Shown here: in pieces, positions 7,039-14,811 of the stretch
Numbering within the stretch: the stretch's first letter is position 1
How the letters are laid out: every line of letters starts with the position of its first letter
Assembly: GCA_049646245.1 (NCBI GenBank)
Contig: JBARVL010000112.1
Span: forward strand, 1 to 18,459
From: Crinalium sp049646245
GTDB taxonomy: Bacteria; Cyanobacteriota; Cyanobacteriia; Cyanobacteriales; PCC-9333
DNA: 18,459 nucleotides
Reading direction: 5' to 3'
The notes under the pieces: model-generated
Database searches by the model: none
What the model saw: only the letters and a program-made list of their open reading frames with translations
What the model was told of the DNA's origin: nothing
Made by a program: the position numbers and the translations under genes

Positions 7039-7584
7039 TTAATTAGATGGATCTTCCTTAGTAGATAGTTTTTGAAGAGTAATGCGATCGCCCGCCTTCA
7101 ACCCTAATTCTCCAGCCAGTCCTCCCCGCAGTTCAATTACTTGGTCGATAGTTTTACTTGAAGGATAGTTAAGACAAGGCTCGCTTTTGCAAGGAAGCGC
7201 ATTAATAGCGATCGCTTGCACTACTCCATTTCGCAAAAATACCATATCTAAGGGGATCAGCGTATTCTTCATCCAAAAAGCCACAGGTTGTGGCGGATTA
7301 AAATTAAATAGCATACCTTGGTCATCTGGTAAAGATGTCCGATACATTAAACCAATTGCTTGTTGCTCTTGCGTTTGAGCAACTTCTAACTTAATTGTTT
7401 TACCTGCTATAACTGCTGTAGCTGAAAATGGTAATTTTTGACCTTGGTTTGGTGTTGATGACACAGGTGAAGGTGAGGGTAGCTGTTCAGTAGTTGTCTG
7501 ATTTGGTTGAGATGAAGTTGGTGCTGAACATCCCAACAGCATAATCCCCAATATTGTTACTAAGACCTTGATCTGATGATTCAC
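7039..7584 (-). CDS. DUF192 domain lipoprotein
   Basis: A 181-residue exported lipoprotein of unknown biochemical role. It starts MNHQIKVLVTILGIMLLGC with the lipobox LLGC (modified Cys19), then a Ser/Thr/Pro/Gln linker to about 55. The DUF192 domain follows: QAIGLMYRTSLPDDQGMLF, AFWMKNTLIPLDMVF, IDQVIELRGGLAGELGLKAGD. Two cysteines in PCKSEPC may form a disulfide. I chose the GTG at 7584 because AAGGAA lies about 6 bases before it and the signal peptide then has normal length; a TTG at 7602 would put that ribosome binding site inside the gene. It stands alone on the minus strand. Confidence 0.88.
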   Translation of the reverse strand: MNHQIKVLVTILGIMLLGCSAPTSSQPNQTTTEQLPSPSPVSSTPNQGQKLPFSATAVIAGKTIKLEVAQTQEQQAIGLMYRTSLPDDQGMLFNFNPPQPVAFWMKNTLIPLDMVFLRNGVVQAIAINALPCKSEPCLNYPSSKTIDQVIELRGGLAGELGLKAGDRITLQKLSTKEDPSN

Positions 7585-7816
7585 GCTTGTTTCCTTTATC
7601 AAAATTTCTGGGTTGAAAACCCCTTAATTCTACTAAGGCTTTGCTAAATTAGAGAAGGAACACAGGTTGAAAAACCGCTACCTTAAGCCCGATAACTGTG
7701 GTTCGACTAGGGGAAATGTTACGATACCACTTAAGTGAGTAGAAAACAAAAGTTCCAACAGGGTAACGAGTTCCTGTCTAAACATAGTGCAGTAACCAAT
7801 CAACATTGGTGAATGA

Positions 7817-8042
7817 ATAAGTAAAAGTTTTTGTCGTAAGACAGGTAGGGTAGGGCATACCCAAACCTCGGTTGAAATACCGAAACGCTTGGAGAGCCAT
7901 CCACTAACAGGGCATCTAGATGACAATGGATATTCTAGTAAGCTCGGATGGGACATAACCGTGTAAGACCTAAGTAAGGGCAACCTAAAAGGGCAGTGGT
8001 TAGCTCAAGAATCCCCGACGTTCTAAGGCGGTGGAGTGTCAA
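7817..8042 (+). mobile_element. Decayed 3' end of an IS200/IS605-type element (tnpB tail)
   Basis: On the plus strand a frame reads KTGRVGHTQT, like the -TVGHTQT stretch near the TnpB C-terminus. It continues through GWDITV, meets one in-frame TAA (7964-7966), and goes on in the same frame to LAQESPTF and stop (8024-8026). The sequence AATCCCCGACG...GGTGGAGTGTCAA at the end looks like the right end of cyanobacterial IS605/IS1341-type elements, which is also where the guide RNA of TnpB ends. The same frame remains traceable to about 7661 but is broken by several stops. No catalytic part, left end or TnpA is present. The family call is by eye from a short tail, so moderate confidence. Confidence 0.45.
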
Positions 8043-8154
8043 ATCTAGTGGGTATTGATTCTAACCTATGATCGTCGAATCATTGACTATTACCCAAAAA
8101 ATTAGTTCCTACTTACTAAGAGGCTATCTTTCAAAATAATTAATCCCAGAAAAT

Positions 8155-8184
8155 ATCTGCGTTTATCTGCGTTTATCTGCGGTT
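8155..8184. repeat. Decanucleotide tandem repeat ATCTGCGTTT x3
   Basis: Three head-to-tail copies, the last with one G for T, in the 3' region downstream of nblR. No hairpin or spacer pattern. Confidence 0.85.
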
Positions 8185-8217
8185 AAAACCTTTTAAAAGA
8201 ACTATGAAACATAGACT

Positions 8218-8907
8218 CTAACTCTCCCGCAAAACGTAGCCCACACCACGCACTGTTTGAATTAAACGCTTTTCACCTTCCACTTCAATTTTCAGGCGCA
8301 GGTAGCGGATATATACTTCGATCACATTTGACTCGCCGATAAAGTCATATCCCCAAACATTTTCTAAGATTTGTTCGCGGGTTAAAACTTCACGAGGATG
8401 AGACATTAAGAATTTTAACAACTCATACTCTTTCATTGTTAGGTCAATCATGCGGTTATTACGCATTGCTCTACGGGTACTAAGATCTAAAATCAGTTCC
8501 CCAAAGCGTAATTGTTCAGTACTTCCTTCTTCTGGCTTGAGGTAGAGGCGGATTAGTTGTAAAAAAGCTTCTGTCCGATAAGGTTTCAGGAAATAATCAT
8601 CAGCACCAGCATTAAGACAAGCTTCTCGATCTTCTACTGAATCACGAGCCATCAATAATAGCATAGGGACTCTGCTGCCTGTATTTCTAATTTGAGTACA
8701 CAATTTTAAGCCAGATTCCCCTGATAATGCGCGATCAACAACTATCATTGCAGGTTGAAGTTCACTAACTTGATGAAAACCAATCACAGCATCAGACGCG
8801 ACAACTGGTGTAAAACCTGCTTCTGTTAAGTCTAGACTGACTCGTTGAGCTAAAGCTTCATCATTTTCTACCAGCAATATACAGGGATTTTGGTCAAGAA
8901 CAATCAT
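8218..8907 (-). CDS. nblR: OmpR-family response regulator, NblR type
   Basis: A 229-residue two-domain regulator. The receiver (about 8-122) has Asp58 (VVDRAL) and Lys108 (LKPY). The winged-helix DNA-binding domain (about 132-228) has LTMKEYELLKFLMSHPREVLTREQILENVWGYDF and the closing RLIQTVRGVGYVLRES. Overall wording (SGLKLC, LLLMARDSVEDREACLNAGADDYFLKPYR) matches NblR, the activator of phycobilisome degradation (nblA induction) and survival in nutrient or light stress. The receiver is atypical: the acidic pair is Glu14-Asn15, and the conserved Ser/Thr before Ala87 is Met86. This fits reports, as I recall them, that NblR works without phosphorylation. TGAGGTAG precedes the ATG at good spacing. 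No kinase gene is adjacent. Confidence 0.8.
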   Translation of the reverse strand: MIVLDQNPCILLVENDEALAQRVSLDLTEAGFTPVVASDAVIGFHQVSELQPAMIVVDRALSGESGLKLCTQIRNTGSRVPMLLLMARDSVEDREACLNAGADDYFLKPYRTEAFLQLIRLYLKPEEGSTEQLRFGELILDLSTRRAMRNNRMIDLTMKEYELLKFLMSHPREVLTREQILENVWGYDFIGESNVIEVYIRYLRLKIEVEGEKRLIQTVRGVGYVLRES

Positions 8908-9051
8908 AGATCTACCTCAACTATTGAGTAAGCGATCGCTTTTTTGGTTGCTCAAGTACTTCCATCAGTTATAACTAATGCAGCTACTCAAGCGTATACC
9001 TAAGTATTATTGCTTAAAGATTTTAGCAAGGCGTGCGATCGCCAACATTAA

Positions 9052-9687
9052 TCAGTTACCTACTTGATTTCTGATCCACTCACGAAATAAACGAATTAAA
9101 CTTGTTTCGCCCATAGTCTTTTTCATCTCCAAAAATCTCATCACATCAGCAGAGGTTATTTGGGGTAAACTTGCAGAGCGATCGCACTCTTGATAATTCT
9201 TATCTTGTAACTGATAAATTATTAAACGGCTACCATCATAGCGCCAAACTTCAAACACACCTAAATCTGCATATAGTTCTAATCTGTTAATCGAACTACT
9301 GGTAATATCAATTTCAATCACTAAATCTGGCGGTGGATATAGCTGAAGATCAATTTGTTCTATTTCTCTAACTATTCTTTCGTTTTGAATGTAATAACAC
9401 TGATCTGGTTCTAAACCCCGCACTAAATCTTCCCGTTTGCAAGTACGAGAACCTAAACTGCGAATTTCAATATTTAATTCTTCTGTTAATGTTTCCACGA
9501 ATCGACCAATAAGCTTTTTATAACTTTCATGTTGGTCTAATGGAGTCATAATTTCTAATTGTCCATGATCGTAAGTCAGGCGAATGCCTGGTGCTTCCTC
9601 TACATCTTTTAGCAAAGCTTCATAAGTTTGCCAAGAGATATTTTTCAGCGTAACTTTGCTAGAATTTTGGATCAGCGTAGTTGCCAT
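9052..9687 (-). CDS. Uma2 family (DUF820) putative endonuclease
   Basis: A 211-residue protein of the PD-(D/E)xK-fold Uma2 family, highly multiplied in cyanobacteria. Family marks are YEALLKDVEE near the start, YDHGQLEIMTPLDQHE, the DLVIEIDITSSSINRLELYADLGVFEVWRYDG core with the acidic EID residues, and the closing strand RLIIYQLQDKNY. Cellular role is unknown; nuclease activity is a fold-based inference. I chose ATG 9687: GGAGG lies 6 bases before it, but directly against the ATG at 9693. It diverges from the WD40 gene with only 73 bases between start codons, so the promoters must overlap. Confidence 0.88.
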   Translation of the reverse strand: MATTLIQNSSKVTLKNISWQTYEALLKDVEEAPGIRLTYDHGQLEIMTPLDQHESYKKLIGRFVETLTEELNIEIRSLGSRTCKREDLVRGLEPDQCYYIQNERIVREIEQIDLQLYPPPDLVIEIDITSSSINRLELYADLGVFEVWRYDGSRLIIYQLQDKNYQECDRSASLPQITSADVMRFLEMKKTMGETSLIRLFREWIRNQVGN

Positions 9688-9760
9688 AAACATCCTCCAC
9701 TATTGGCAAGCGATCGCTTAGTATTGCACCCACTAATCCTAACTTAACAGGAGGTTCATT

Positions 9761-11884
9761 TTGTCTAATCGGCGTTATTTCTTACAAAAACTCCTCAAAG
9801 CTAGTCTGGGTGCAACTGCCCTACAACTCTTTGACTTTGGACAATTATCAGCCGGAAAAATAGCTTTAGCAGAGTCTACTAATAGTGAGAATATTACACA
9901 GTTAAATTTATTCCCCCGTCTGGTGTACGACTACCTCAGTCCTGTATTAAATGGATTAGGAGAAGGGGTAGGTTCATTTTATCGTGGAGTAGGAGAAGGT
10001 GCGGGAAATATAGTGCGTGGATTTGGAGAAGGAGTAGGACAAGGATCAGGAGATGTTGCTCGTGGCGTAGGCGAAGGGTTGAGAGTCAGGCTAAGAGATG
10101 TGATTTCTAATGAAAAAGGTAAACAAAAAATTCTTGAGTACGCTGTCGATCAAAATGCCCAAAAACAACGAGAAATCATTGAATTAATCCGCGATTCGCT
10201 ACGGGAATATCAAGCAAAGGCAATTGATTTGAAGCTGACGGAAATTCAATCTAATTGGGATTTAGAAAACTGGGCAGGAATTCTCAGCCGTCAGGAAACC
10301 GAAAATTTATTGAAAGATAAAAAAAACTGTCTGCTTGTCTTATTTTCACCACCAAATATTAGTTCTGATGCTCCTCTCTCCATTCGTAATAATTTGCTGA
10401 TCGAGCTAGAAAGTGTAGGAACAACCCTAGCGAAATATTATCCTGAGCGCAGCAAGCAATACGCAGTTAAGTTTTATAGTAGATACTTCAAGCGTCCTAT
10501 TGGTGACATTATCGTAGAGCAGTTACATGGAATTTTAGCTCCTATACCTACGGCGATTTTTTACATGGATGTCACCGACTATGCTTGTCGCTTCAATGTG
10601 GGTTATTGGGGCATACAGAGCCAAGATGTTACGATTGTTTCTAGTCCTTTATGGAATTGGGAAAGGACAAAAGAACAATTAATGTCTTCAGGACTTGATC
10701 AAGTAGCATCTCTCCGAAGTATTCGTCAGTCAATGGTTAATAGTAATCAACTACTAGCATCTTATTTAGTAGATTCTTACTATCTCAATCTCGATCCCTA
10801 TTATCAACTGCAATTTTCTAACGTGAGTGCCGATTTAGTGCAGGAGTTGACTAATGATTTAGCACAGAAAGGCGTTGCCCAAGAATCCATCAAGCCCTAC
10901 TTTGTGCAGCTTCAGGGAATTCAGCAACAAGAGCAGCAAGTTTATGAACAAGAATTAAAAGCAGTAGCATGGGAAATTAAAGAGGAAGAAACCATTAAAA
11001 CCAATGCTCAAAAATGGAAATTAACACGCACCATTGAAGCGCATCATAATTATGTTAATGGTATTGCCATCAGCCCTGATGGAGAAACAATAGCAAGTGC
11101 AAGCGGTGATAAGACTATCAAACTTTGGAATCTCAAAACTGGAGAGTTAATTAGGACTCTCAGTGGGCATTCAGATTGGGTTAAACCTGTTATATTTACT
11201 CCAGATAGTCAGACACTTGCTAGTGCAAGCGGTGATAAGACTATCAAACTTTGGAATTTAAAAACCTCAACTTTGAACGGACATTCAGAAACAGTTTGGT
11301 CTCTGGCAATAAGTCCTGATGGACAGATTCTTGCTAGTGGCAGCTACGACGATACTATTAAGCTCTGGAATCTGAAAACGAGGCAGCTAATTCGGACTTT
11401 GAGTGGACATTCAAATGACATTTATGCTGTTGCCTTTAGTCCCGATGGCTCGATGTTAGCTAGTGGCAGTGACGATAAAACAATTAAATTATGGAATCTC
11501 AAGATAGGACAACTTATTCGTACTCTTCAGGGTCATTCCGATTCGATTTTTACTGTGGCTATTAGTCCTGATGGACAAACACTAGCCAGTGGGAGTCCAG
11601 ACAAAACTATTAAACTATGGGACATGAAAACAGGAGAACTAATCCGCACCATTGCAGGGCATTCGGATTGGGTTGAATCTGTTGCTTTCAGTCCTGACGG
11701 CAAGATGTTAGCTAGTGGCAGTGACGATAAAACAATTAAATTATGGAATCTCAAAACAGGGGAAGTCGTTCGCACTCTTGAAGGACATTCAAATTGGGTT
11801 TTGTCTGTCGCTTTCAGCCCCGATGGACACACTTTAGTGAGTGGTAGTGCTGACTACACTATCAAAATTTGGCGAGATATTTAG
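9761..11884 (+). CDS. Tat-signal protein with seven C-terminal WD40 repeats
   Basis: A 707-residue protein that starts at TTG, shown by AGGAGG six bases upstream. The N-terminus NRRYFLQKLLKASLGATALQL fits a twin-arginine signal (RR at 4-5 followed by YFLQK), so export of a folded protein is likely. Residues 65-107 are Gly-rich with repeated G(V/F)GEG units at about 9-11-residue spacing. Residues 120-415 form an unrecognised domain with a helical Glu/Gln-rich end. Seven WD40 units follow (about 421-705), with GH and KTIKLWN signatures, enough to close a seven-bladed propeller. Blade 3 is a few residues short (KTSTLNGHSE). Blades are nearly identical at DNA level. No kinase, protease or NTPase motif is seen, so the function is open; the propeller probably binds protein. 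The gene has no HIP1 site. Confidence 0.88.
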   Translation: MSNRRYFLQKLLKASLGATALQLFDFGQLSAGKIALAESTNSENITQLNLFPRLVYDYLSPVLNGLGEGVGSFYRGVGEGAGNIVRGFGEGVGQGSGDVARGVGEGLRVRLRDVISNEKGKQKILEYAVDQNAQKQREIIELIRDSLREYQAKAIDLKLTEIQSNWDLENWAGILSRQETENLLKDKKNCLLVLFSPPNISSDAPLSIRNNLLIELESVGTTLAKYYPERSKQYAVKFYSRYFKRPIGDIIVEQLHGILAPIPTAIFYMDVTDYACRFNVGYWGIQSQDVTIVSSPLWNWERTKEQLMSSGLDQVASLRSIRQSMVNSNQLLASYLVDSYYLNLDPYYQLQFSNVSADLVQELTNDLAQKGVAQESIKPYFVQLQGIQQQEQQVYEQELKAVAWEIKEEETIKTNAQKWKLTRTIEAHHNYVNGIAISPDGETIASASGDKTIKLWNLKTGELIRTLSGHSDWVKPVIFTPDSQTLASASGDKTIKLWNLKTSTLNGHSETVWSLAISPDGQILASGSYDDTIKLWNLKTRQLIRTLSGHSNDIYAVAFSPDGSMLASGSDDKTIKLWNLKIGQLIRTLQGHSDSIFTVAISPDGQTLASGSPDKTIKLWDMKTGELIRTIAGHSDWVESVAFSPDGKMLASGSDDKTIKLWNLKTGEVVRTLEGHSNWVLSVAFSPDGHTLVSGSADYTIKIWRDI

Positions 11885-11935
11885 CTGAGGCTTTGACAAG
11901 CACCTTTAATTTCTGGAGATGTCTAATTGAAAATT

Positions 11936-11955
11936 AAGCCCGCGCAGGCGGGCTT
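11936..11955. terminator. Shared terminator of convergent WD40 and nadK genes
   Basis: An 8-bp perfect stem AAGCCCGC / GCGGGCTT with loop GCAG. It lies 52 bases after the WD40 stop. On the minus strand it is followed by AATTTTC, so it can serve nadK too. A second weak hairpin (CACCC-TTCA-GGGTG, about 11970-11983) follows, then a run of nine G's at 12012-12020, three bases from the nadK stop. Confidence 0.7.
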
Positions 11956-12023
11956 TGCTTGTATAGCTGCACCCTTCAGGGTGTCAGCATTTTTCAACGC
12001 CGCCCTTTGACGGGGGGGGGTTC

Positions 12024-12941
12024 CTACGGCAACTCTACAGAAGTAGGCTTGGCAATATGAGGCAAACCCCAACCCAACTTTTCCCGTAAAATCTTGAAAA
12101 ACTCCGGCGATTGTAACCTAATAAACCGAGCATTATAGCGCGATCGCTCTAAATGTACCTGATCTTCTGGCAACACATAACACCCTGCATTCCCATCAAC
12201 CACCATCACCAAACGATTAGTAATCGCTGGATAAATAGTGACAGGTTCAGTATCCGCAAACACCAAAGCGCGAGAAGCCAAAGAATGTGGACAAATAGGA
12301 ACCAACTGTAAAGCAGCTACACCAGGCGCTACAACTGGACCTCCAGCACTCAAAGAATAAGCCGTCGAACCCGTTGGCGTTGACACAATTATCCCATCTG
12401 CCGCAATATCCACCATCGCATGGCGACCCACCACCACCTCAAAATGGCACATACTCGTCAACGGTTCCCGATGAATCACCATTTCATTAAGACATAATGC
12501 TTCCCACAGCATATAATCATCACGAACTAGCTTCACCGAAAGCATTGCCCGTTCTTCTACTTCATACTCACCAGCAACAACACTTGCGATCGCTTTTGAC
12601 AACTCATTGATATAAACTTCCGTCAGAAAACCCATGTGACCAGTATTCACCGTCAACAAAGGAATTCCACAAGGCGCTACCTGACGGAAAGCCGCCAACA
12701 CCGTCCCATCCCCTCCTAAAACGATCGCGAAACTCATGTCCGCATCAAAACCTGGAGGAGCCAAAGATTCAATCGCTGTATGGCAAACTGGACGATCAGG
12801 CTGAGAATAACCTAAAATTCCCCCCTCTCCCGTAGCAATACACACATCCCAACCACAGGATGTCAGCTTGTCCCGCAACTCCGTAGCGATCCGACAAGCT
12901 ATTGGTTTAACATCGTTATAGATAATGCCTGCTTTCGGCAC
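12024..12941 (-). CDS. nadK: NAD kinase
   Basis: A 305-residue cytoplasmic enzyme that phosphorylates NAD to NADP using ATP or polyphosphate. Diagnostic parts are the GGDGT motif (76-80) after FAIVL, NTGHMGFLTE (99-108), the LNEMVIHR segment (151-158), and the Gly-rich PTGSTAYSLSAGGP block (189-202), which binds nucleotide. The start is GTG at 12941, where homology begins (PKAGIIYND); there is no good Shine-Dalgarno sequence. The C-terminal 30 residues are typical of cyanobacterial members. Cyanobacteria usually have two NAD kinases, and which one this is cannot be told here. It converges with the WD40 gene. Confidence 0.96.
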   Translation of the reverse strand: MPKAGIIYNDVKPIACRIATELRDKLTSCGWDVCIATGEGGILGYSQPDRPVCHTAIESLAPPGFDADMSFAIVLGGDGTVLAAFRQVAPCGIPLLTVNTGHMGFLTEVYINELSKAIASVVAGEYEVEERAMLSVKLVRDDYMLWEALCLNEMVIHREPLTSMCHFEVVVGRHAMVDIAADGIIVSTPTGSTAYSLSAGGPVVAPGVAALQLVPICPHSLASRALVFADTEPVTIYPAITNRLVMVVDGNAGCYVLPEDQVHLERSRYNARFIRLQSPEFFKILREKLGWGLPHIAKPTSVELP

Positions 12942-13223
12942 GCTTCTAGTCCGCTTGAAGATTTAAAGGTCAAAAATGCGCTGTTGGCTGTGAAGTTGAT
13001 AATTTCACATTTTACCTGTACTTGGTAGCCACAACCTACACACCGACAAAAAATTAGCCAGTGCAGCAACTTAGAGTGCTATGCAATTGCCGTGAAGCTA
13101 ATTAGCTAATGTATCTGCCAAACACCTAATTAGGGAACGACAGAAGGTTGCTTCAAACTTCACCCAATTTCGCCAGAATACCACGCTTTCAGTTGCCAAA
13201 TACTTATTCATAGCTGTAAAGAT

Positions 13224-14192
13224 TTAAAAAGTCAGCTTTCTTTTTGACTTCTTCTTTTTAGCTTTTTCCGTATCCAATTCTTTCAGCTTCTTCAAAATTC
13301 TACCAAAATACTCTTGCAAGTAAGCCTCTAAAGTAGTATTTTCTTTTGGATCTATCCCAAACACTCGATAAACATCATCCATCGGCGCATCCAAAGGTTT
13401 CCCAGTAGCTATAACTTCCGCAAAAGATAACCTATCAGCGATATTCCATCCCCACTCAAAAAACCGCGTTATTCCGCGCACAGTACGCAATACACCTAAT
13501 GGTAAGCGTGTCACCTTAGCTTCTCGCCCAGACTGACGCTCACATAAGCGGATAATTTCATAAGCACCCCAAGCACGAGTACCTACAACGGGAAAAGTCT
13601 GCTTTTCCGTTTCTGGAACAGATAAAGCGCGTACAGCAAATTTAGCAACATCTTGGGTATCCATATAAGCCATTGGTGACGTATCACCAGTTACCCAAAC
13701 TGCTTGATTATCTAATATAGGAATTGCATATTGACCAATTAACCCTTGTAAAAAGCCACAAGGACGCAAAATTGTGTAATTCAATCCTGATTCAGCTAAA
13801 AATATCTCTGTACACCGCTTAATTTCCATTAACGGTACATGGGTATACTTCTCAGCATCCAAAATTGAGAAGAAAATATACCGTTTAACCCCTGCTGCTA
13901 CAGCAGCTTGAATTAGTGCAACTTTACCGTCCCAGTCTACCTGTTTAATACTGAGTGAATCTGTAGCTCTTGCAGTAGCAGCATCAATAATAGCTGTAAC
14001 ACCCTCTAAAGCTGGTGGTAAAGTTTCCGGTTCACAAATATTACCCCGTACTAACTCAGCACCCCATTCTTTTAAAAAAGCAGCTTTTCTAGGACTCCGT
14101 ACTAAGCAACGGACTTGATAGCCTTCATCCAAAGCTTTACGCGCTATTTGTCTTCCTAAAGTACCAGTAGCACCAACGATTAATAAAGTCAT
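13224..14192 (-). CDS. ycf39: Ycf39-like NAD(P)-binding photosystem II assembly factor
   Basis: A 322-residue atypical short-chain dehydrogenase. It opens MTLLIVGATGTLGRQ with the GxxGxxG nucleotide-binding loop (7-13), then VRCLVRSPRKAAFLKEWGAELVRG. The usual SDR Tyr-xxx-Lys pair is not evident, as in this family. Ycf39 (plant HCF244) with Hlip proteins helps D1 synthesis and chlorophyll delivery to early photosystem II. The last 20 or so residues are very Lys-rich (EKAKKKKSKRKL), a longer basic tail than I expect. I chose ATG 14192 over a TTG directly upstream. It is co-oriented with petM, 309 bases apart; repeat elements between them include a terminator-like hairpin, so separate transcription is likely. 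Confidence 0.9.
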   Translation of the reverse strand: MTLLIVGATGTLGRQIARKALDEGYQVRCLVRSPRKAAFLKEWGAELVRGNICEPETLPPALEGVTAIIDAATARATDSLSIKQVDWDGKVALIQAAVAAGVKRYIFFSILDAEKYTHVPLMEIKRCTEIFLAESGLNYTILRPCGFLQGLIGQYAIPILDNQAVWVTGDTSPMAYMDTQDVAKFAVRALSVPETEKQTFPVVGTRAWGAYEIIRLCERQSGREAKVTRLPLGVLRTVRGITRFFEWGWNIADRLSFAEVIATGKPLDAPMDDVYRVFGIDPKENTTLEAYLQEYFGRILKKLKELDTEKAKKKKSKRKLTF

Positions 14193-14374
14193 CAATGATA
14201 AAGTAACGAATCTTAAACTTTCTCTAAGATATTATCAGAATTTTATGAACGATCTATAAGAAACTTAACAAATGCTTTGGGGAAGTCCCCAGAAATTCAA
14301 TGTGCGTTACATACAGCAGATTTTAAGGAGCGTGAAATACAGAATAACCCCACCCGCGCTACCGTTGCATTGCT

Positions 14375-14397
14375 CCCTCCCCTTGATAAGGGGAGGG
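14375..14397. repeat. Short palindromic dispersed-type repeat
   Basis: The arms CCCTCCCCTT and AAGGGGAGGG pair perfectly around GAT, and GTTGGGGAGGGG follows. Such CCTCCCC/GGGGAGG elements are common between cyanobacterial genes. Confidence 0.65.
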
Positions 14398-14436
14398 TTG
14401 GGGAGGGGTATACTACATTTCAATGCTTTGTGCCAT

Positions 14437-14476
14437 AAAAACAATGTAGAGACGTTGCAAGCAGCGTCTCTACATT
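14437..14476 (-). terminator. Inverted repeat acting as likely petM terminator
   Basis: The 12-bp arms AATGTAGAGACG (14443-14454) and CGTCTCTACATT (14465-14476) pair perfectly with a 10-base loop. On the minus strand the stem is followed by G and five T's (14441-14437), the layout of an intrinsic terminator, 25 bases after the petM stop. The TGTAGAGACG arm is also a recurrent cyanobacterial repeat, so this may be a mobile palindrome used as a terminator. Confidence 0.65.
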
Positions 14477-14501
14477 CCCATCAAAGGAGATAGCTAAAAG
14501 A

Positions 14502-14606
14502 TTATTCCTCGCCGCCTTGGATTTTAAGTAACAAAAAGCCTAAGCCTAAGCCGACTAAAATCAAAGTTGAGGACAAAATTGCAGCATTAAAAATTTCACC
14601 TGTCAT
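14502..14606 (-). CDS. petM: Cytochrome b6f complex subunit PetM (subunit VII)
   Basis: A 34-residue single-span thylakoid protein, MTGEIFNAAILSSTLILVGL then GLGFLLLKIQGGEE. Start (MTGEIF-AA), one membrane helix (about 8-27) and the K-QGGEE end are those of PetM, a small peripheral helix of the b6f complex that passes electrons between plastoquinol and plastocyanin or cytochrome c6. AGGAGG lies about 9 bases before the ATG. It diverges from pdxA and lies upstream of ycf39 on the same strand, a neighbourhood I recall from other cyanobacteria. Confidence 0.95.
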   Translation of the reverse strand: MTGEIFNAAILSSTLILVGLGLGFLLLKIQGGEE

Positions 14607-14613
14607 TGGTTAA

Positions 14614-14811
14614 ACCCTCCTGATCGCTAATAAACAAAAACTGGCACATCATTGTAAAGCCAATATTAAGCCTATATGTCCAGATTTAGAAATACTTCCA
14701 GCCTGGACTAGAGATAAACTACTAGCATTAGTTGTGACTGCAAGCAGTATTTTAGAACAGCTTAGGCAAAGTAAAAATGAATATAAGTCAAACTTTATTT
14801 ACAAACACTGA
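14614..14811 (+). pseudogene. Coding-like frame without a start codon, overlapping the pdxA start
   Basis: From the TAA at 14611-14613 the frame is open to TGA at 14809-14811. It reads like protein: KQKLAHHCKANIKPICPD, LEILPAWTRDKLLALVV, TASSILEQLRQSKNE. No ATG or TTG is present; the only GTG is late (LVVTASS). It overlaps the pdxA start in another frame and the petM promoter region. It could be the tail of a lost gene, a gene with a rare start, or chance. I recognise no family. Confidence 0.3.

Noticed and set aside
7678..7983. 101-codon minus-strand frame
   Set aside because: It is antisense to the IS605-like relic, has no ribosome binding site, and reads as low-sense protein (many Leu, Ser, Pro), as expected from a shadow frame.
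7640..8050. Possible rnpB, tmRNA or group I/II intron
   Set aside because: None of the conserved cores of these RNAs is recognisable, while the 3' end fits an IS605-type right end.
9761..9763. ATG start for the WD40 gene
   Set aside because: No ATG is in frame near the start. TTG at 9761 has AGGAGG at six bases and gives a complete twin-arginine signal.
11533..11832. 99-codon minus-strand frame inside the WD40 gene
   Set aside because: It repeats every 42 codons exactly as the WD40 blades do, so it is a mirror of them.
12942..13223. Possible small gene between nadK and ycf39
   Set aside because: No frame with a start, ribosome binding site or protein-like composition was found, and no tRNA-like fold was seen.
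14272..14493. 73-codon plus-strand frame between ycf39 and petM
   Set aside because: Most of it is made of the two palindromic repeats, so it is not a gene.
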